Below, one piece after another: positions 46,658 to 55,955 of a stretch of DNA of 64,000 bases. Both the position numbers and the translations under genes were made by a program. Origin of the DNA: Desulfobacterales bacterium (GTDB lineage: Bacteria; Desulfobacterota; Desulfobacteria; Desulfobacterales; JAFDDL01); assembly GCA_034003325.1 (NCBI GenBank), contig JAVEYW010000020.1:1-64000 (forward strand), written 5' to 3'. The notes under the pieces were generated by a model. That model ran no database searches. It was given only the letters and a program-made list of their open reading frames with translations, and was not told where the DNA came from. Within the stretch, counting starts at the first letter, position 1. Every line of letters starts with the position of its first letter.

Positions 46658-46722
46658 ATCCGCAGATGACGCAGATTTCGCAGATCGATAATCAATCGGT
46701 GTAATCTGCGTCATCTGCGGAT
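46658..46722. repeat. Perfect 20-bp inverted repeat
   Basis: Arms 46658-46677 (ATCCGCAGATGACGCAGATT) and 46703-46722 are exact reverse complements around 25 bases. The GCAGAT-type words resemble a repeat seen from memory in many environmental genomes. It lies between the convergent yhbY and plsC-like genes and could act as a shared terminator, though no T-run follows. Confidence 0.85.
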
Positions 46723-46769
46723 GAAACACTACATAACCAGACAGAATTTCAAATATCTTTGGACTACCT

Positions 46770-47567
46770 TCAAGCCCACCGGCGCAAATGCCCCTCAATA
46801 AAATCTATGATCATTTGGTGAGCGGCTTGCCCGTTTCCCTTTACAGGCATGGGGCGGCCGAATGCGATGTGGACATCTTTCTTAGGATTTACGCAGCCCA
46901 TTTCCTTTATCATTCGCCCATTGGCCTGAAAATCGGTTTTAAGCGCCACGGGAACCACAAAGCTCCCAGTTGTTTTGGCCAGTTTCACCCCCAGCGTGTT
47001 GAAGGCGCCGGCATCAAAAGTCGCACTGCGAGTCGACTGCGGAAAAATAATGAGCGAGCAGCCCATCTGAAGCAAGCGTCCCCCTTCATCAAGCACAACC
47101 TTTAAATCTTTTCTGGGGTTCTTTCGCTGCACAACGATGGGTCGAACCGCCCGCATGATCGGGCCGAATACAGGATAACGCAAAAGGGATTCCTTGACCA
47201 CGAAGGTTGCCCGGTGAAAAGGCAAAATAATCCCCGGAAGCAGAAAGGTATCCAGCATGCTCATGTGGTTGGCGATAAACACCAGGGGACCTGAATGCGC
47301 CGCCACCGCCCGCAACCCGGAAATTTGAACCCTGGCTCCGACCGATTCGACAAAGCATAGAATACGATGCGAATCAAAGGCCCATCTTTCGCGGCTGTAT
47401 TTGCCCTTTAGCGCCACCTTGCTGCTGGCATAGATAAGCGCCATCAACCGTGCATAATAAACAGGGGACGCAACCCAAACGGGAAGCCGTTTTGAAAAGC
47501 ACGAACGCTTCGGGCTGCAGTAGCCGAATTCCGTTGTCAGTGTCTGACGAACTTGTATCGGGTTCAT
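46770..47567 (-). CDS. PlsC-like 1-acylglycerol-3-phosphate acyltransferase
   Basis: A 265-residue acyltransferase. It has the catalytic box NHMSMLD (H-x4-D), RYPVFGPIMRAVRPI, and the FPQSTRS segment in place of the usual FPEGTRS. The change of the Glu in FPEGTRS to Gln is notable. A hydrophobic N-terminal stretch suggests membrane association. The longer frame starts at 47636, but the ATG at 47567 begins four bases after the stop of the 615-residue gene, so the two are coupled. The acceptor is unknown. Confidence 0.85.
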   Translation of the reverse strand: MNPIQVRQTLTTEFGYCSPKRSCFSKRLPVWVASPVYYARLMALIYASSKVALKGKYSRERWAFDSHRILCFVESVGARVQISGLRAVAAHSGPLVFIANHMSMLDTFLLPGIILPFHRATFVVKESLLRYPVFGPIMRAVRPIVVQRKNPRKDLKVVLDEGGRLLQMGCSLIIFPQSTRSATFDAGAFNTLGVKLAKTTGSFVVPVALKTDFQANGRMIKEMGCVNPKKDVHIAFGRPMPVKGNGQAAHQMIIDFIEGHLRRWA

Positions 47568-47571
47568 GTAA

Positions 47572-49419
47572 TCAACACGCAACCACCAGCGGTTCTCCGG
47601 ATTCGTCGCACGCCCGGCCGCAGTCAAAACCGGCACAGCGCCATATCCTATTTAACCGGGCCCGCTGCGTTTCCACGCACGGGGCAACGGAAGCCATATT
47701 CTCGCCGGGATATTCCGAACCTTTTGAAATAGCCAAACAAAGGTCCATCCCTTGCTCAAGGTTAGCCTTATAGTCCTGAAGGGCTTTGATCTCTCGGGCT
47801 TCGTTCCCTGCGCCCTGTATCAATTTTTCAAAATAATCCACATACATCACAATCTCATTGGCAAACATATGCGGCCGTTCCGCCGGCACCAGGGACGGGC
47901 ATCTGCCATAAATATGATTTACCATTTCCCGAAGGGAATAAATCCCGTTAAACCAGGCCAGATTCGGTCCGGGGCATACCAGGGGAGGGGATTTTTTCTT
48001 ATCCGCGATCCCCAAGCCAATCAGGATGCCGTTGCCCAAATGGTCGCAAAGACAGGTTTTTTCAAGCACAGTGGTGGATAAAGCGGCTTTTTCGGCATCC
48101 GATTCGCAGTCAGAGACGATTTTTTTCAGCTTCATCGTCTGAAATTCCCGCGAAGCCGGGCAGATCGGCTTTTCGGTCAACTCGGTGTTCAAAGCCAAGA
48201 ATCCCTTGGGACAACCAGATCCGGGCTTGCCGCAAGCGATTTTATTCCTGGTCCAATTCACGGAACCGGTATTGCGGACCAGATTAAACGGAACGCCCAG
48301 GGGAGAGATATCGCTTAGATAAAGATCGTTTTTCCCGGCCCGGCGCATCAATTCCCTTGTTTCCGCATCCACGCAGGTGGCTTCGGGAACCAGAAGAAAA
48401 GGCGTTCCCCATCCGGTGCGATCCATACCGAAGTATTCTCGAAGCCGGCGGTCCTCACCATGATTGCCGATGCCGCCTTGTACCGTTACGATCGGCGGGG
48501 AGATCGTTGAGGGATCGGGGTAGAACCATCCCATTTTCTGATAGTGTTTGAGAATCAACGACTGAAAATCCGTACCCAATTTCGCCCGATTTTCTTTATA
48601 CTCCCGAAGAATGGCGGGAAGCAACACGCCGTTGGACGCAAACGCATGGCCGCCGCAGTTCAGGCCCGACTCAATACGATATTCGGAAATTTCCAGCCCG
48701 TGTTGCGCCAAGAAACGTCCCTGAATGAGAGAAGATCGGAAATCACTGACCTTGAGAATGATCCTTTTGTTCATTCGGCCGGTTTCATCCCGGTAAAAAT
48801 CCTTAAACCGGGACATGTATCTAAAAAGCCCCTTATTGATGCCGGCCGAAAAAACAATGCCGGAATTCAGCCGGCTGTTGGCAAACCCTTTGAGGGCTGT
48901 TTTGGCATCCGAGTAATCCTCCATGGGCATTCCGTTTTCATCAAACCGGGGCCGGTCCAGCTTGACCATGATATTCACATCAATGGAGCCAGCCCGCATT
49001 TGGTCCGTCAATGCCGCCGCCAACCGGTCTTTCTCGGTCCCCGATTTCATCGCCAGCATTCGATCATAGTCTTTTTTAAGCGGCGCCTCATCAGGAAGCA
49101 TATCAAAATATTTGCGCTTGTCATTGTCTTGAAAAAACGGCTCGCTTTTTATTTTTTCCATATGGCGCTCGACAATATCCAGAACCAGATTGAGATATGC
49201 CGTGATTCGCCGGGACCGGCCGTCAACCGCGTTACGTGGAATTGGCGGATACAGCACCTCATATTTTTCGCTATAATATTTTCCGAGTCTTTCCAGCAAA
49301 AGATCATCGACAATCGAAATGACCGATGAAATACCGAAGTGGGCCAGCCGAATCGGGGTATCCGCCGAATGGCCGGTACCCATGACCGGAATGTGAAATG
49401 TATGGGGGGTTGAATCCAT
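47572..49419 (-). CDS. Unrecognised 615-residue protein coupled to an acyltransferase
   Basis: I do not recognise a named family. The middle part (about 220-330) has ILKVSDFRSSLIQGRFLAQ and ESGLNCGGHAFASNG, faintly like a flavin-binding barrel of the nitronate-monooxygenase/glutamate-synthase kind. VQGGIGNHGEDRRLREYFG follows. The C-terminal half is rich in Cys (CPKGF, ICPAS, CLCDHLGNG, CRRACD-like tail), which may bind a metal or an iron-sulfur cluster. No signal peptide. Its stop lies just before the PlsC-like start; they are probably one operon. GAGG precedes the ATG. Confidence 0.7.
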   Translation of the reverse strand: MDSTPHTFHIPVMGTGHSADTPIRLAHFGISSVISIVDDLLLERLGKYYSEKYEVLYPPIPRNAVDGRSRRITAYLNLVLDIVERHMEKIKSEPFFQDNDKRKYFDMLPDEAPLKKDYDRMLAMKSGTEKDRLAAALTDQMRAGSIDVNIMVKLDRPRFDENGMPMEDYSDAKTALKGFANSRLNSGIVFSAGINKGLFRYMSRFKDFYRDETGRMNKRIILKVSDFRSSLIQGRFLAQHGLEISEYRIESGLNCGGHAFASNGVLLPAILREYKENRAKLGTDFQSLILKHYQKMGWFYPDPSTISPPIVTVQGGIGNHGEDRRLREYFGMDRTGWGTPFLLVPEATCVDAETRELMRRAGKNDLYLSDISPLGVPFNLVRNTGSVNWTRNKIACGKPGSGCPKGFLALNTELTEKPICPASREFQTMKLKKIVSDCESDAEKAALSTTVLEKTCLCDHLGNGILIGLGIADKKKSPPLVCPGPNLAWFNGIYSLREMVNHIYGRCPSLVPAERPHMFANEIVMYVDYFEKLIQGAGNEAREIKALQDYKANLEQGMDLCLAISKGSEYPGENMASVAPCVETQRARLNRIWRCAGFDCGRACDESGEPLVVAC

Positions 49420-49528
49420 TTAAAACCTCATTGTATATTCTGCTTATCCGCAAGGGATAAAGGAATGAACCAAAGAACATCTTTCCTTTATTACATAAAT
49501 GGAAGCGCTTATATAACGACTTGCATGA

Positions 49529-49550
49529 TTTTACAAAACTTTTACAAACC
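49529..49550. promoter_or_regulatory. Tandem 11-bp direct repeat, OmpR/PhoB-type operator candidate
   Basis: TTTTACAAAAC and TTTTACAAACC lie directly head to tail, giving the 11-bp period typical of OmpR-family operators. The site is between the 615-residue gene and the kinase gene that precedes an OmpR-type regulator gene. Confidence 0.45.
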
Positions 49551-49702
49551 AAACAGATAAAAACTATCGGTTGCCTGTTCAAGCCAGTCTGATATATGGC
49601 TATTGCCATGCCGGAAAGATGGCGTTACACCGGTGCAGGCGATTCAATCGCTTACATACCATTCCGAATTTTCGGGATGGGCTTTGCAATAGTTGGATGT
49701 CA

Positions 49703-50686
49703 ATGAAAACAACCAAGTGGTTTTTACATCCCATGTTGATTCTGGTTTTCTCAATCATTGCATTGGGCGCATCCCTGTTTTTATATATTTATTGGTATCT
49801 TGAATTCAGCACGGGACTCAAGACGATAGCAGCGCGATTTAATTTCGATCCGGCACAAGTCTTGGATCTGCGCAACTGGGTGGTTATTCTCATTTTATCC
49901 TTGCTGGTCGGGATCATTCTCATGGGGATCTCCATCATTTTTATATATCAGGCAAAAACCTTTCATCTCTACCGATTGCAAAACAATTTCATCAACAACT
50001 TTACGCATGAACTTAAAACACCGGTTACCTCCCTCAAGCTGTATCTGGAGACGTTTCACAAGCACGAAATTTCAAGGGAACTGCAACTGAAGTATTTGAA
50101 CTACATGATTACGGACATAAACCGGCTGACCGCCAATATCGATCGCATTTTGAGTCTGGCACGAATCGAGAGCAAAAGCTTTAGCGGCGAATTTGTCCGG
50201 GAAAACATCGTTGCCCTGACCACCCGATTCACCGAAACCAATGCGCACTTGTTTAAAAATTGTGACATTCGGATCAAAAACCCGTCAAACCGGCCTTTAT
50301 TTTATGAGATCAATCCCCCCCTTTTTGAAATGCTCCTGATGAATCTGTTGACCAATGCGGTCAAATATAACGCGGCCGCCATACCACGGGTCGACATCAC
50401 GTTTGAGGAACAAAAGAGATTTGTTCATATTCTCTTTGAGGACAACGGCATCGGCATCGAAAAAACCGATCTGAAAAAAATATTCAAAAAATTTTATCAA
50501 GTGGGTTCCGCGGATAACATGTCCGCCAAGGGCAGTGGACTAGGGCTCTATTTGGTTGAAAACATCGTACGCATTCACAAAGGAAAAATCGTGGCCGGCA
50601 GCAAGGGATCTTTGCAAGGCGCATCTTTCTCTATTCTGCTTCCCCTGCCGCCTTCACGCACGCTTCAACAGAGGGAAAACGCATGA
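49703..50686 (+). CDS. Membrane sensor histidine kinase
   Basis: A 327-residue kinase with two membrane helices (about 10-30 and 60-80) bounding a short periplasmic loop. HisKA has the phospho-accepting His in FINNFTHELKTPVTSLK (about 100). HATPase has the boxes NLLTNAVKYN, EDNGIGIEK and GSGLGLYLVE. Extra in-frame starts exist upstream (49571, 49697); 49703 is chosen because GGAT lies five bases before it, but this is uncertain. It overlaps the regulator gene by four bases and forms a normal two-component pair. Confidence 0.9.
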   Translation: MKTTKWFLHPMLILVFSIIALGASLFLYIYWYLEFSTGLKTIAARFNFDPAQVLDLRNWVVILILSLLVGIILMGISIIFIYQAKTFHLYRLQNNFINNFTHELKTPVTSLKLYLETFHKHEISRELQLKYLNYMITDINRLTANIDRILSLARIESKSFSGEFVRENIVALTTRFTETNAHLFKNCDIRIKNPSNRPLFYEINPPLFEMLLMNLLTNAVKYNAAAIPRVDITFEEQKRFVHILFEDNGIGIEKTDLKKIFKKFYQVGSADNMSAKGSGLGLYLVENIVRIHKGKIVAGSKGSLQGASFSILLPLPPSRTLQQRENA

Positions 50687-51459
50687 GCGAGCCGTTAAAA
50701 AAACGGATTCTGGTGATTGAGGATGATGCCCATATCGCCGAAGGTCTCGATTTGAACCTGACGCTTCAGGGCTATGAAGTCCGCGTTGCCGGTGACGGCG
50801 TTGCCGGTCTGGCCCAATGGGAGCGATGGAAACCGGATCTGATCGTGCTTGATATTATGTTGCCCAAAATTGACGGCTTATCCGTGCTGAAAAAAATTCG
50901 CGCCGAGAATGAACGACTTCCGATTTTGATCCTTTCCGCGAAAAGCGCTGCGGACGATAAAATCAAGGGGCTGGCTTACGGCGTGGACGACTATCTGGCC
51001 AAACCGTTTAATCTGGATGAGTTTCTCCTGCGGGTGGATCGTCTGTTAACCAAAGCGACCTGGTATGAGAAGACGCAGGAGAACGGTTCACCTGTCGCAG
51101 GTGACGTTTCGGACCCATATGAATTCGGAACCAATCGAATTGTTTTTTCATCCTTCAAAGCACAGGGCAGCATCGGAGATATCAGCTTGACCGAGCAGGA
51201 AACCAAATTGCTGAAATTGTTTGTCGCCAACCAAGGTAAACCCTTGTCGCGGGAAAAGCTGTTGGAGGTCGGATGGGGCTATTCTCGACACATTTCTACG
51301 CGCACGGTCGATAATTTTATTGTGAGATTTCGAAAATACTTTGAGGAGAACCCCAAAAAGCCGGTTTATTTTAAAAGTCTTCGCTCCGTCGGCTACGTAT
51401 TCGATCCCACAGGGGATCATGCCGATACCGCATCCGGGAATCAACATTCAGACGACTGA
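50683..51459 (+). CDS. OmpR/PhoB-type response regulator
   Basis: The 258-residue protein has a receiver domain (about 6-120; EDD at 13-15, phospho-accepting Asp in VLDIMLPKIDG near 58, Lys in AKPF) and a C-terminal winged helix (about 160-245). The winged helix has LTEQETKLLKLFVANQGKPLSREKLLEVGW and TVDNFIVRFRKYFE. It is translationally coupled to the kinase. It may bind the tandem 11-bp repeat at 49529-49550. Confidence 0.95.
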   Translation: MSEPLKKRILVIEDDAHIAEGLDLNLTLQGYEVRVAGDGVAGLAQWERWKPDLIVLDIMLPKIDGLSVLKKIRAENERLPILILSAKSAADDKIKGLAYGVDDYLAKPFNLDEFLLRVDRLLTKATWYEKTQENGSPVAGDVSDPYEFGTNRIVFSSFKAQGSIGDISLTEQETKLLKLFVANQGKPLSREKLLEVGWGYSRHISTRTVDNFIVRFRKYFEENPKKPVYFKSLRSVGYVFDPTGDHADTASGNQHSDD

Positions 51460-51503
51460 CTTTCGCTTTACGGCATTTTATGTCCTGTTAACAGCGATTG
51501 CCA

Positions 51504-53753
51504 TCACGACAGAACCTGCCGATTGATTCTTTCAAATAAGTCCGAAGCGGCCCTTAGCCCCCGATTTTCAATGGAAAGCACCGGAACCGCGCCCATAAGG
51601 GCGTTGACAAGCAGCACGTCATCGGCGGCATACAAATCCTGCAACAGGGTCGACCGGGTTTCGATCGAGTATCCCCATCTATCGAGCAATTCGCAAACCG
51701 ATTGCTGCATCACGCTGGGCAGCACATGTTGGGAGAACGGCCGTATCACCCGCTGGTTTGATACAACCAGAAGGGCTGCCGTGTTGGTTTCGGATACACT
51801 TTTGTCCGGATTCAGAATCAGTGCTTCATCGGCACCGCGTGCCTTGGCCCATTGCCCCGCCAACAAATAATACAGATAGTTTAGTGTTTTATGGGCGGCC
51901 AGCGGCGTTTGGCGCGGCTCCGGATAAACCAGCAACCGCAGCCCGGCCTCTTGTTTCCCTTTCAGCCGATGCTCATAGGGCCTTGCGGTCACCAACAGCT
52001 GATGATCAAAAGGCGGCGCATCCCGGGTTCCCCGGGTGGCCAGTATCTTTACGGCTGCGGTGGTTTCACATAACCCGTTGCAGCGAAGGACCTGCGCGAT
52101 GATATCCGGCCACGTCAGATCCGGCGGAATCGTTTGGAATAATTCACGCCATGTATTGTTAAAGCGGGCCAGATGGGCCAAAAGGTGCTTCGCCCTGCCG
52201 TTGTCCGCTCGAAGGGTCTCAAAAAACCCATACCCGTAAAGTAATCCGTGATCCATTACCGATATGCAAACATCATTAAGATTTCGAACCGTCCCGTTGA
52301 ACCAGGCGATTGAAGGGCGCTGAACCGTTTTTTCCGTATCATTAAATACCGTCATCAAGGTATGGCCTTTGTGAAGCGTCTCTTCATATTCATCAGCGGG
52401 ATCACTATCGAAAACAATGCCGCCTCCCACCGAAAAAATCATTTTTCCGTTGAGCACCGTCGCGGTTCGAATCGCGATGGACAGATCCATCGTGTCGTGA
52501 AAACTGATATATCCGATGGCGCCGGTATAAATATGGCGGCGGCAGGGCTCCAGCTCGTCTATAATTTCCATGGCCCTGATCTTAGGACACCCGGTGATCG
52601 AGCCCCCCGGAAAGGTGGCCCGTATTAAATCCACGGCATCTTTTTCCGGCTGCAAAACGCCTTCTACCACGGAAACCAGATGGTACACATTCTGATAAGC
52701 TTCCAATCGCTTGTGTGCGGTGACCCGAACCGATCCGGCGGCGCATACCTTTCCGATGTCGTTACGCAACAGATCGACAATCATGGAAAGCTCCGCGTCA
52801 TCTTTTCGGCTTGCGCACAAATCTTGCCGGTATGCCGCATCGGTTTCCGGTGTATTCCCCCTTGGTCGTGTTCCTTTGATCGGACGCGTTTCCACCTTTG
52901 GCCCGCTTTGTTGAATAAACCGCTCGGGCGAAGTGGACACGATATGGTGATCTTTCGCATGAATATAAGCAAAAAAAGGGGCTGGATTCATGGCATACAA
53001 GGATTGAAACAGCCCAAAGGGGTCCCCCTCAAAGGCCGTTTCAAATCGCTGGGAAAGATTGACCTGGTACACATCCCCGGCACGAATGTAAGCGTTTATC
53101 TTTTCAACGGCCGATATATATTCTTCCCGGGTAAAGCCGGACCGGGCGCGGGCGATATCCCCCCGAAATGCGCCGGTTGACGCCAAAACGCGGGATTGCG
53201 CGTTAAACTTGTCCAAGATGGCGGAGACCGAAGGCACGCCCCAGTGATTCTGGCGCTCCGGAATGCACAGCCAGCTTGCCCGCGTTCTTTTGTCATGTAC
53301 GATGAGGACGGAGGGCGCCACCATAAATAACGTGGGCAACCGCAAATCATCGACTGCCGTTCTGGGCAACTCTTCCAGAGCATCTTTCAGGTCATAGGCG
53401 AGAAATCCCATTAACCCGGCAGCCACCGGCACATGGATGCCCGGAAAGGCTCTGGTAGGCAGCCGCAGTTGGTTCAGCAACGTCTGCAGAATATCAAACG
53501 GGTCTTCCGAAAAGGTATGAGAGGCGCCGGCTGTTTCCAGAAAAGTATCCCGCCCGACCGTTCGAAGCGTTAACCAGGGATCTACCCCGAGCAGATGATA
53601 CCGGGCGCAATCAAGGTCTGTTCCGCTCATGAGCACAACCGTCCCGGGCATGCCGGCATACCGGGCGGCAAGATCCATAAAGGGTTCCTTATGCGTAAAA
53701 GGCGTCACATGAACGTTGATGATTCGATCTGCCAGGGCATCAAGCTTGACCAT
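51504..53753 (-). CDS. pabB: Aminodeoxychorismate synthase component I fused to aminodeoxychorismate lyase
   Basis: A 749-residue fusion for p-aminobenzoate (folate) synthesis. The first about 470 residues are PabB, with IKGTRPRGNTPE (about 293-304) and the chorismate site GGSITGCPKIRAMEIIDELEP. From about 485 follows a class IV PLP aminotransferase of the PabC type (VMDHGLLYGYGFFETLR; KTLNYLYYLLA holds the PLP lysine). It overlaps the pabA gene by 14 bases. Anthranilate synthase is excluded by the KGT motif and the PabC fusion. Confidence 0.94.
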   Translation of the reverse strand: MVKLDALADRIINVHVTPFTHKEPFMDLAARYAGMPGTVVLMSGTDLDCARYHLLGVDPWLTLRTVGRDTFLETAGASHTFSEDPFDILQTLLNQLRLPTRAFPGIHVPVAAGLMGFLAYDLKDALEELPRTAVDDLRLPTLFMVAPSVLIVHDKRTRASWLCIPERQNHWGVPSVSAILDKFNAQSRVLASTGAFRGDIARARSGFTREEYISAVEKINAYIRAGDVYQVNLSQRFETAFEGDPFGLFQSLYAMNPAPFFAYIHAKDHHIVSTSPERFIQQSGPKVETRPIKGTRPRGNTPETDAAYRQDLCASRKDDAELSMIVDLLRNDIGKVCAAGSVRVTAHKRLEAYQNVYHLVSVVEGVLQPEKDAVDLIRATFPGGSITGCPKIRAMEIIDELEPCRRHIYTGAIGYISFHDTMDLSIAIRTATVLNGKMIFSVGGGIVFDSDPADEYEETLHKGHTLMTVFNDTEKTVQRPSIAWFNGTVRNLNDVCISVMDHGLLYGYGFFETLRADNGRAKHLLAHLARFNNTWRELFQTIPPDLTWPDIIAQVLRCNGLCETTAAVKILATRGTRDAPPFDHQLLVTARPYEHRLKGKQEAGLRLLVYPEPRQTPLAAHKTLNYLYYLLAGQWAKARGADEALILNPDKSVSETNTAALLVVSNQRVIRPFSQHVLPSVMQQSVCELLDRWGYSIETRSTLLQDLYAADDVLLVNALMGAVPVLSIENRGLRAASDLFERINRQVLS

Positions 53754-54432
53754 TTTCCCCCGCGTTATTAGAGACTTTCGAATAGCCTGATCCGTTCCAT
53801 ACCGAAGGAGCGCTCGTAACAGACAAACGGCAAACGGCTTCCAAGGCCGTACAGTCTTTCCGCAAAGGTCCCAGGCTTAAAAAATTCTGAATCAGCAGCT
53901 CTCCCCATTGCGTCAAGAAACTTTCCGGGTGAAACTGCACGCCGTGCAGGGGGTAACAGGGGTGACTCATTCCCATCACCACACCGTCATCGCTTCGAGC
54001 CGTGACGGCAAGCTCGCTTGCTTCAAATTCAACCATTAGTGAATGATATCTGGCCACGGTAAAAGGCGAAGGGATGCCCGCAAATAATCCCCGGCCACGA
54101 TGATAAATATCAGATGTTTTCCCATGCATCGGCAAGGGGGCTCGCGTTGTAACACCTCCGAAAACCTCATTCATGCATTGCATTCCTAGGCAAACGCCCA
54201 ATACCGGAACAATTTGATAAAAAGATTGAATTAACGGGACCGAAATGCCGGCATGCGCCGGATCTTTAGGACCCGGACTGATTAAAAGGTAGTCCGGTGA
54301 AAGGCGGTGCGCCTGCGCAAGTGTCAGCTTGTCCGATCGAACCACCTTAATATCAAGCGGAAAGGGCATAAACATCTGTACCAGATTATACGTAAATGAA
54401 TCGTAATTATCGATCACCAGCATGGTCGCCAT
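53740..54432 (-). CDS. pabA: Glutamine amidotransferase component PabA
   Basis: A class I glutaminase that feeds ammonia to PabB. The 230-residue protein has IDNYDSFTYNLVQ, LISPGPKDPAHAG, the catalytic Cys in VLGVCLGMQCMNE, and HGVQFHPESF. PabA and TrpG are hard to tell apart, but the coupled PabB-PabC favours PabA. The ATG at 54432 follows GGAGGTG; the frame is open for six more codons. A C-terminal extension of about 35 residues after the glutaminase domain is unusual. A perfect hairpin precedes the ribosome-binding site. Confidence 0.92.
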   Translation of the reverse strand: MATMLVIDNYDSFTYNLVQMFMPFPLDIKVVRSDKLTLAQAHRLSPDYLLISPGPKDPAHAGISVPLIQSFYQIVPVLGVCLGMQCMNEVFGGVTTRAPLPMHGKTSDIYHRGRGLFAGIPSPFTVARYHSLMVEFEASELAVTARSDDGVVMGMSHPCYPLHGVQFHPESFLTQWGELLIQNFLSLGPLRKDCTALEAVCRLSVTSAPSVWNGSGYSKVSNNAGENGQA

Positions 54433-54450
54433 AGCCACCTCCATAAACAA

Positions 54451-54480
54451 AACGCCATCCAGAAGAGTCTGGATGGCGTT
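54451..54480 (-). terminator. Perfect 13-bp hairpin before pabA
   Basis: AACGCCATCCAGA pairs with TCTGGATGGCGTT around the 4-nt loop AGAG. On the minus strand it is followed by TTGTTTA and then the pabA ribosome-binding site. It could terminate the kinase gene transcript (54637-55929) or attenuate pabA. Confidence 0.7.
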
Positions 54481-54636
54481 GCCTGAGCATAACTCTTATT
54501 TATCGCCCAAAACCAAAAACGGTTTGGCCGACTATTTTTTTCATGCCTGTATCCGATTCAAATTTTTCAGTCAAGGGAAATAGCCATAAAAGTATCCCCC
54601 GGCCGGAAGACCCCTTAACGCTTCACAAGAACGCTC

Positions 54637-55929
54637 TCAGGCAGGCGCCTGACTTTGCCGAACATCAATGGAAAAAATCGTTCCGGAACCCGGCTCGCTT
54701 TCAACATTCACTCTAAAACCATACGTCTCAAGAATTCTGTGCACGATGGAAAGACCAAGGCCCGTGCCGGTGGATTTGGTAGTGTAAAATGGATCAAAAA
54801 TGAGCTTGACTTTATTTTCCGGAATACCACAGCCGGTATCCGCGACTTTTATTTGAGCGCCTCGCCCTACTGCTTTGTGGGAAGTCACGGTAATTTGCCC
54901 GCGCCCGTCAATGGCATCCGCCGCGTTCAATAACAGATTCCACATTACCTGATGAAGGTGCGTGGGGTCCATTTCAATCCAAATCCCTGCGGAAAACTCT
55001 CGCTTAATAGCGATTCTACCGGAAGCGCCAAGGCTTTTTTCAAAAAGGGATACTGTTTCCGCCAGGGCCTTGTTCAATTCGATCAATTCCAATTTTCGGG
55101 CTTGCGGCCTTGCAAACAACAGAAAATTGCTCAGCAAGGTGTTCAGGCGATCCGCCTCGCGAAGAACGATATTCATCAATCGGTCATGATCTTCGTTAAA
55201 GGGGATGTCTTCTCTGATCAGTTGAATTGACCCGGAAAGAGAGGCCAGCGGATTCTTGATTTCGTGTGCCAAACCAGCCGCCATCTCCCCCACGGTGGCC
55301 ATTTTTTCTACCCGCTTGACATGTGCCTCCATGGCCAATAGTTCACGCCGCGATTTGCGCAATTGCTCGGAGAGCAAGCTGCTGAGAAAGGATACCGCAA
55401 AACAGCCGACCGCTATCATCAGAATCTTAAAAATCACATAACGCCACTGTTCGCTCATGCCCGGCGGTGCGCCATACGAAATAAGAGGGGTCAGTATTCC
55501 GTAATATTCCAAGTCCACCATGATGCCGTATTGAATCGTGCATAAGGCCGCCATAATCAGGCTTCCCTTGCGATAGATCAGCATGCTGGAGTAAATCATA
55601 ACCACTAAATATAAAAAAGAAAGCCCGCTTGAAAATCCTCCGGTGAGATAAATCATCAGCGAAACGATGAAGGTATCGAGAATAATCTGAACGGTCGCGA
55701 ACGCGGAATAGCGCGTAATCCTTTTTAAAAGCAGGGAATAAACAATGGTTAACACAAAAACGCCGCTGCTCAGGACATATACCGCCAACAGCAGCGGCGT
55801 CAGAAAAGAAGAGGCGTACTCGGCGTGTATATAAGCAACGCCTCCCAAAAGGACAGCCGTGACCAGCAACCGGAAAAAAGTAAGCCATTTGAGTTTATCA
55901 TACAGCTCACTCCGGAAATCGTTTGTCAT
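54637..55929 (-). CDS. PilS-like membrane sensor histidine kinase
   Basis: A 430-residue kinase with about six N-terminal membrane helices (about 15-190), as in PilS. HisKA has AAGLAHEIKNPLASLSGSIQ (about 216-235). HATPase has WNLLLNAADAI, DTGCGIPE and GTGLGLSIVHRI. It has no PAS domain, unlike Pseudomonas PilS. It starts 26 bases after pilC, but no pilR regulator is adjacent. The downstream hairpin at 54451-54480 may end the transcript. Confidence 0.88.
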   Translation of the reverse strand: MTNDFRSELYDKLKWLTFFRLLVTAVLLGGVAYIHAEYASSFLTPLLLAVYVLSSGVFVLTIVYSLLLKRITRYSAFATVQIILDTFIVSLMIYLTGGFSSGLSFLYLVVMIYSSMLIYRKGSLIMAALCTIQYGIMVDLEYYGILTPLISYGAPPGMSEQWRYVIFKILMIAVGCFAVSFLSSLLSEQLRKSRRELLAMEAHVKRVEKMATVGEMAAGLAHEIKNPLASLSGSIQLIREDIPFNEDHDRLMNIVLREADRLNTLLSNFLLFARPQARKLELIELNKALAETVSLFEKSLGASGRIAIKREFSAGIWIEMDPTHLHQVMWNLLLNAADAIDGRGQITVTSHKAVGRGAQIKVADTGCGIPENKVKLIFDPFYTTKSTGTGLGLSIVHRILETYGFRVNVESEPGSGTIFSIDVRQSQAPA

Positions 55930-55955
55930 AAGTCGCTTCGGAAAAGTCTCAATCG

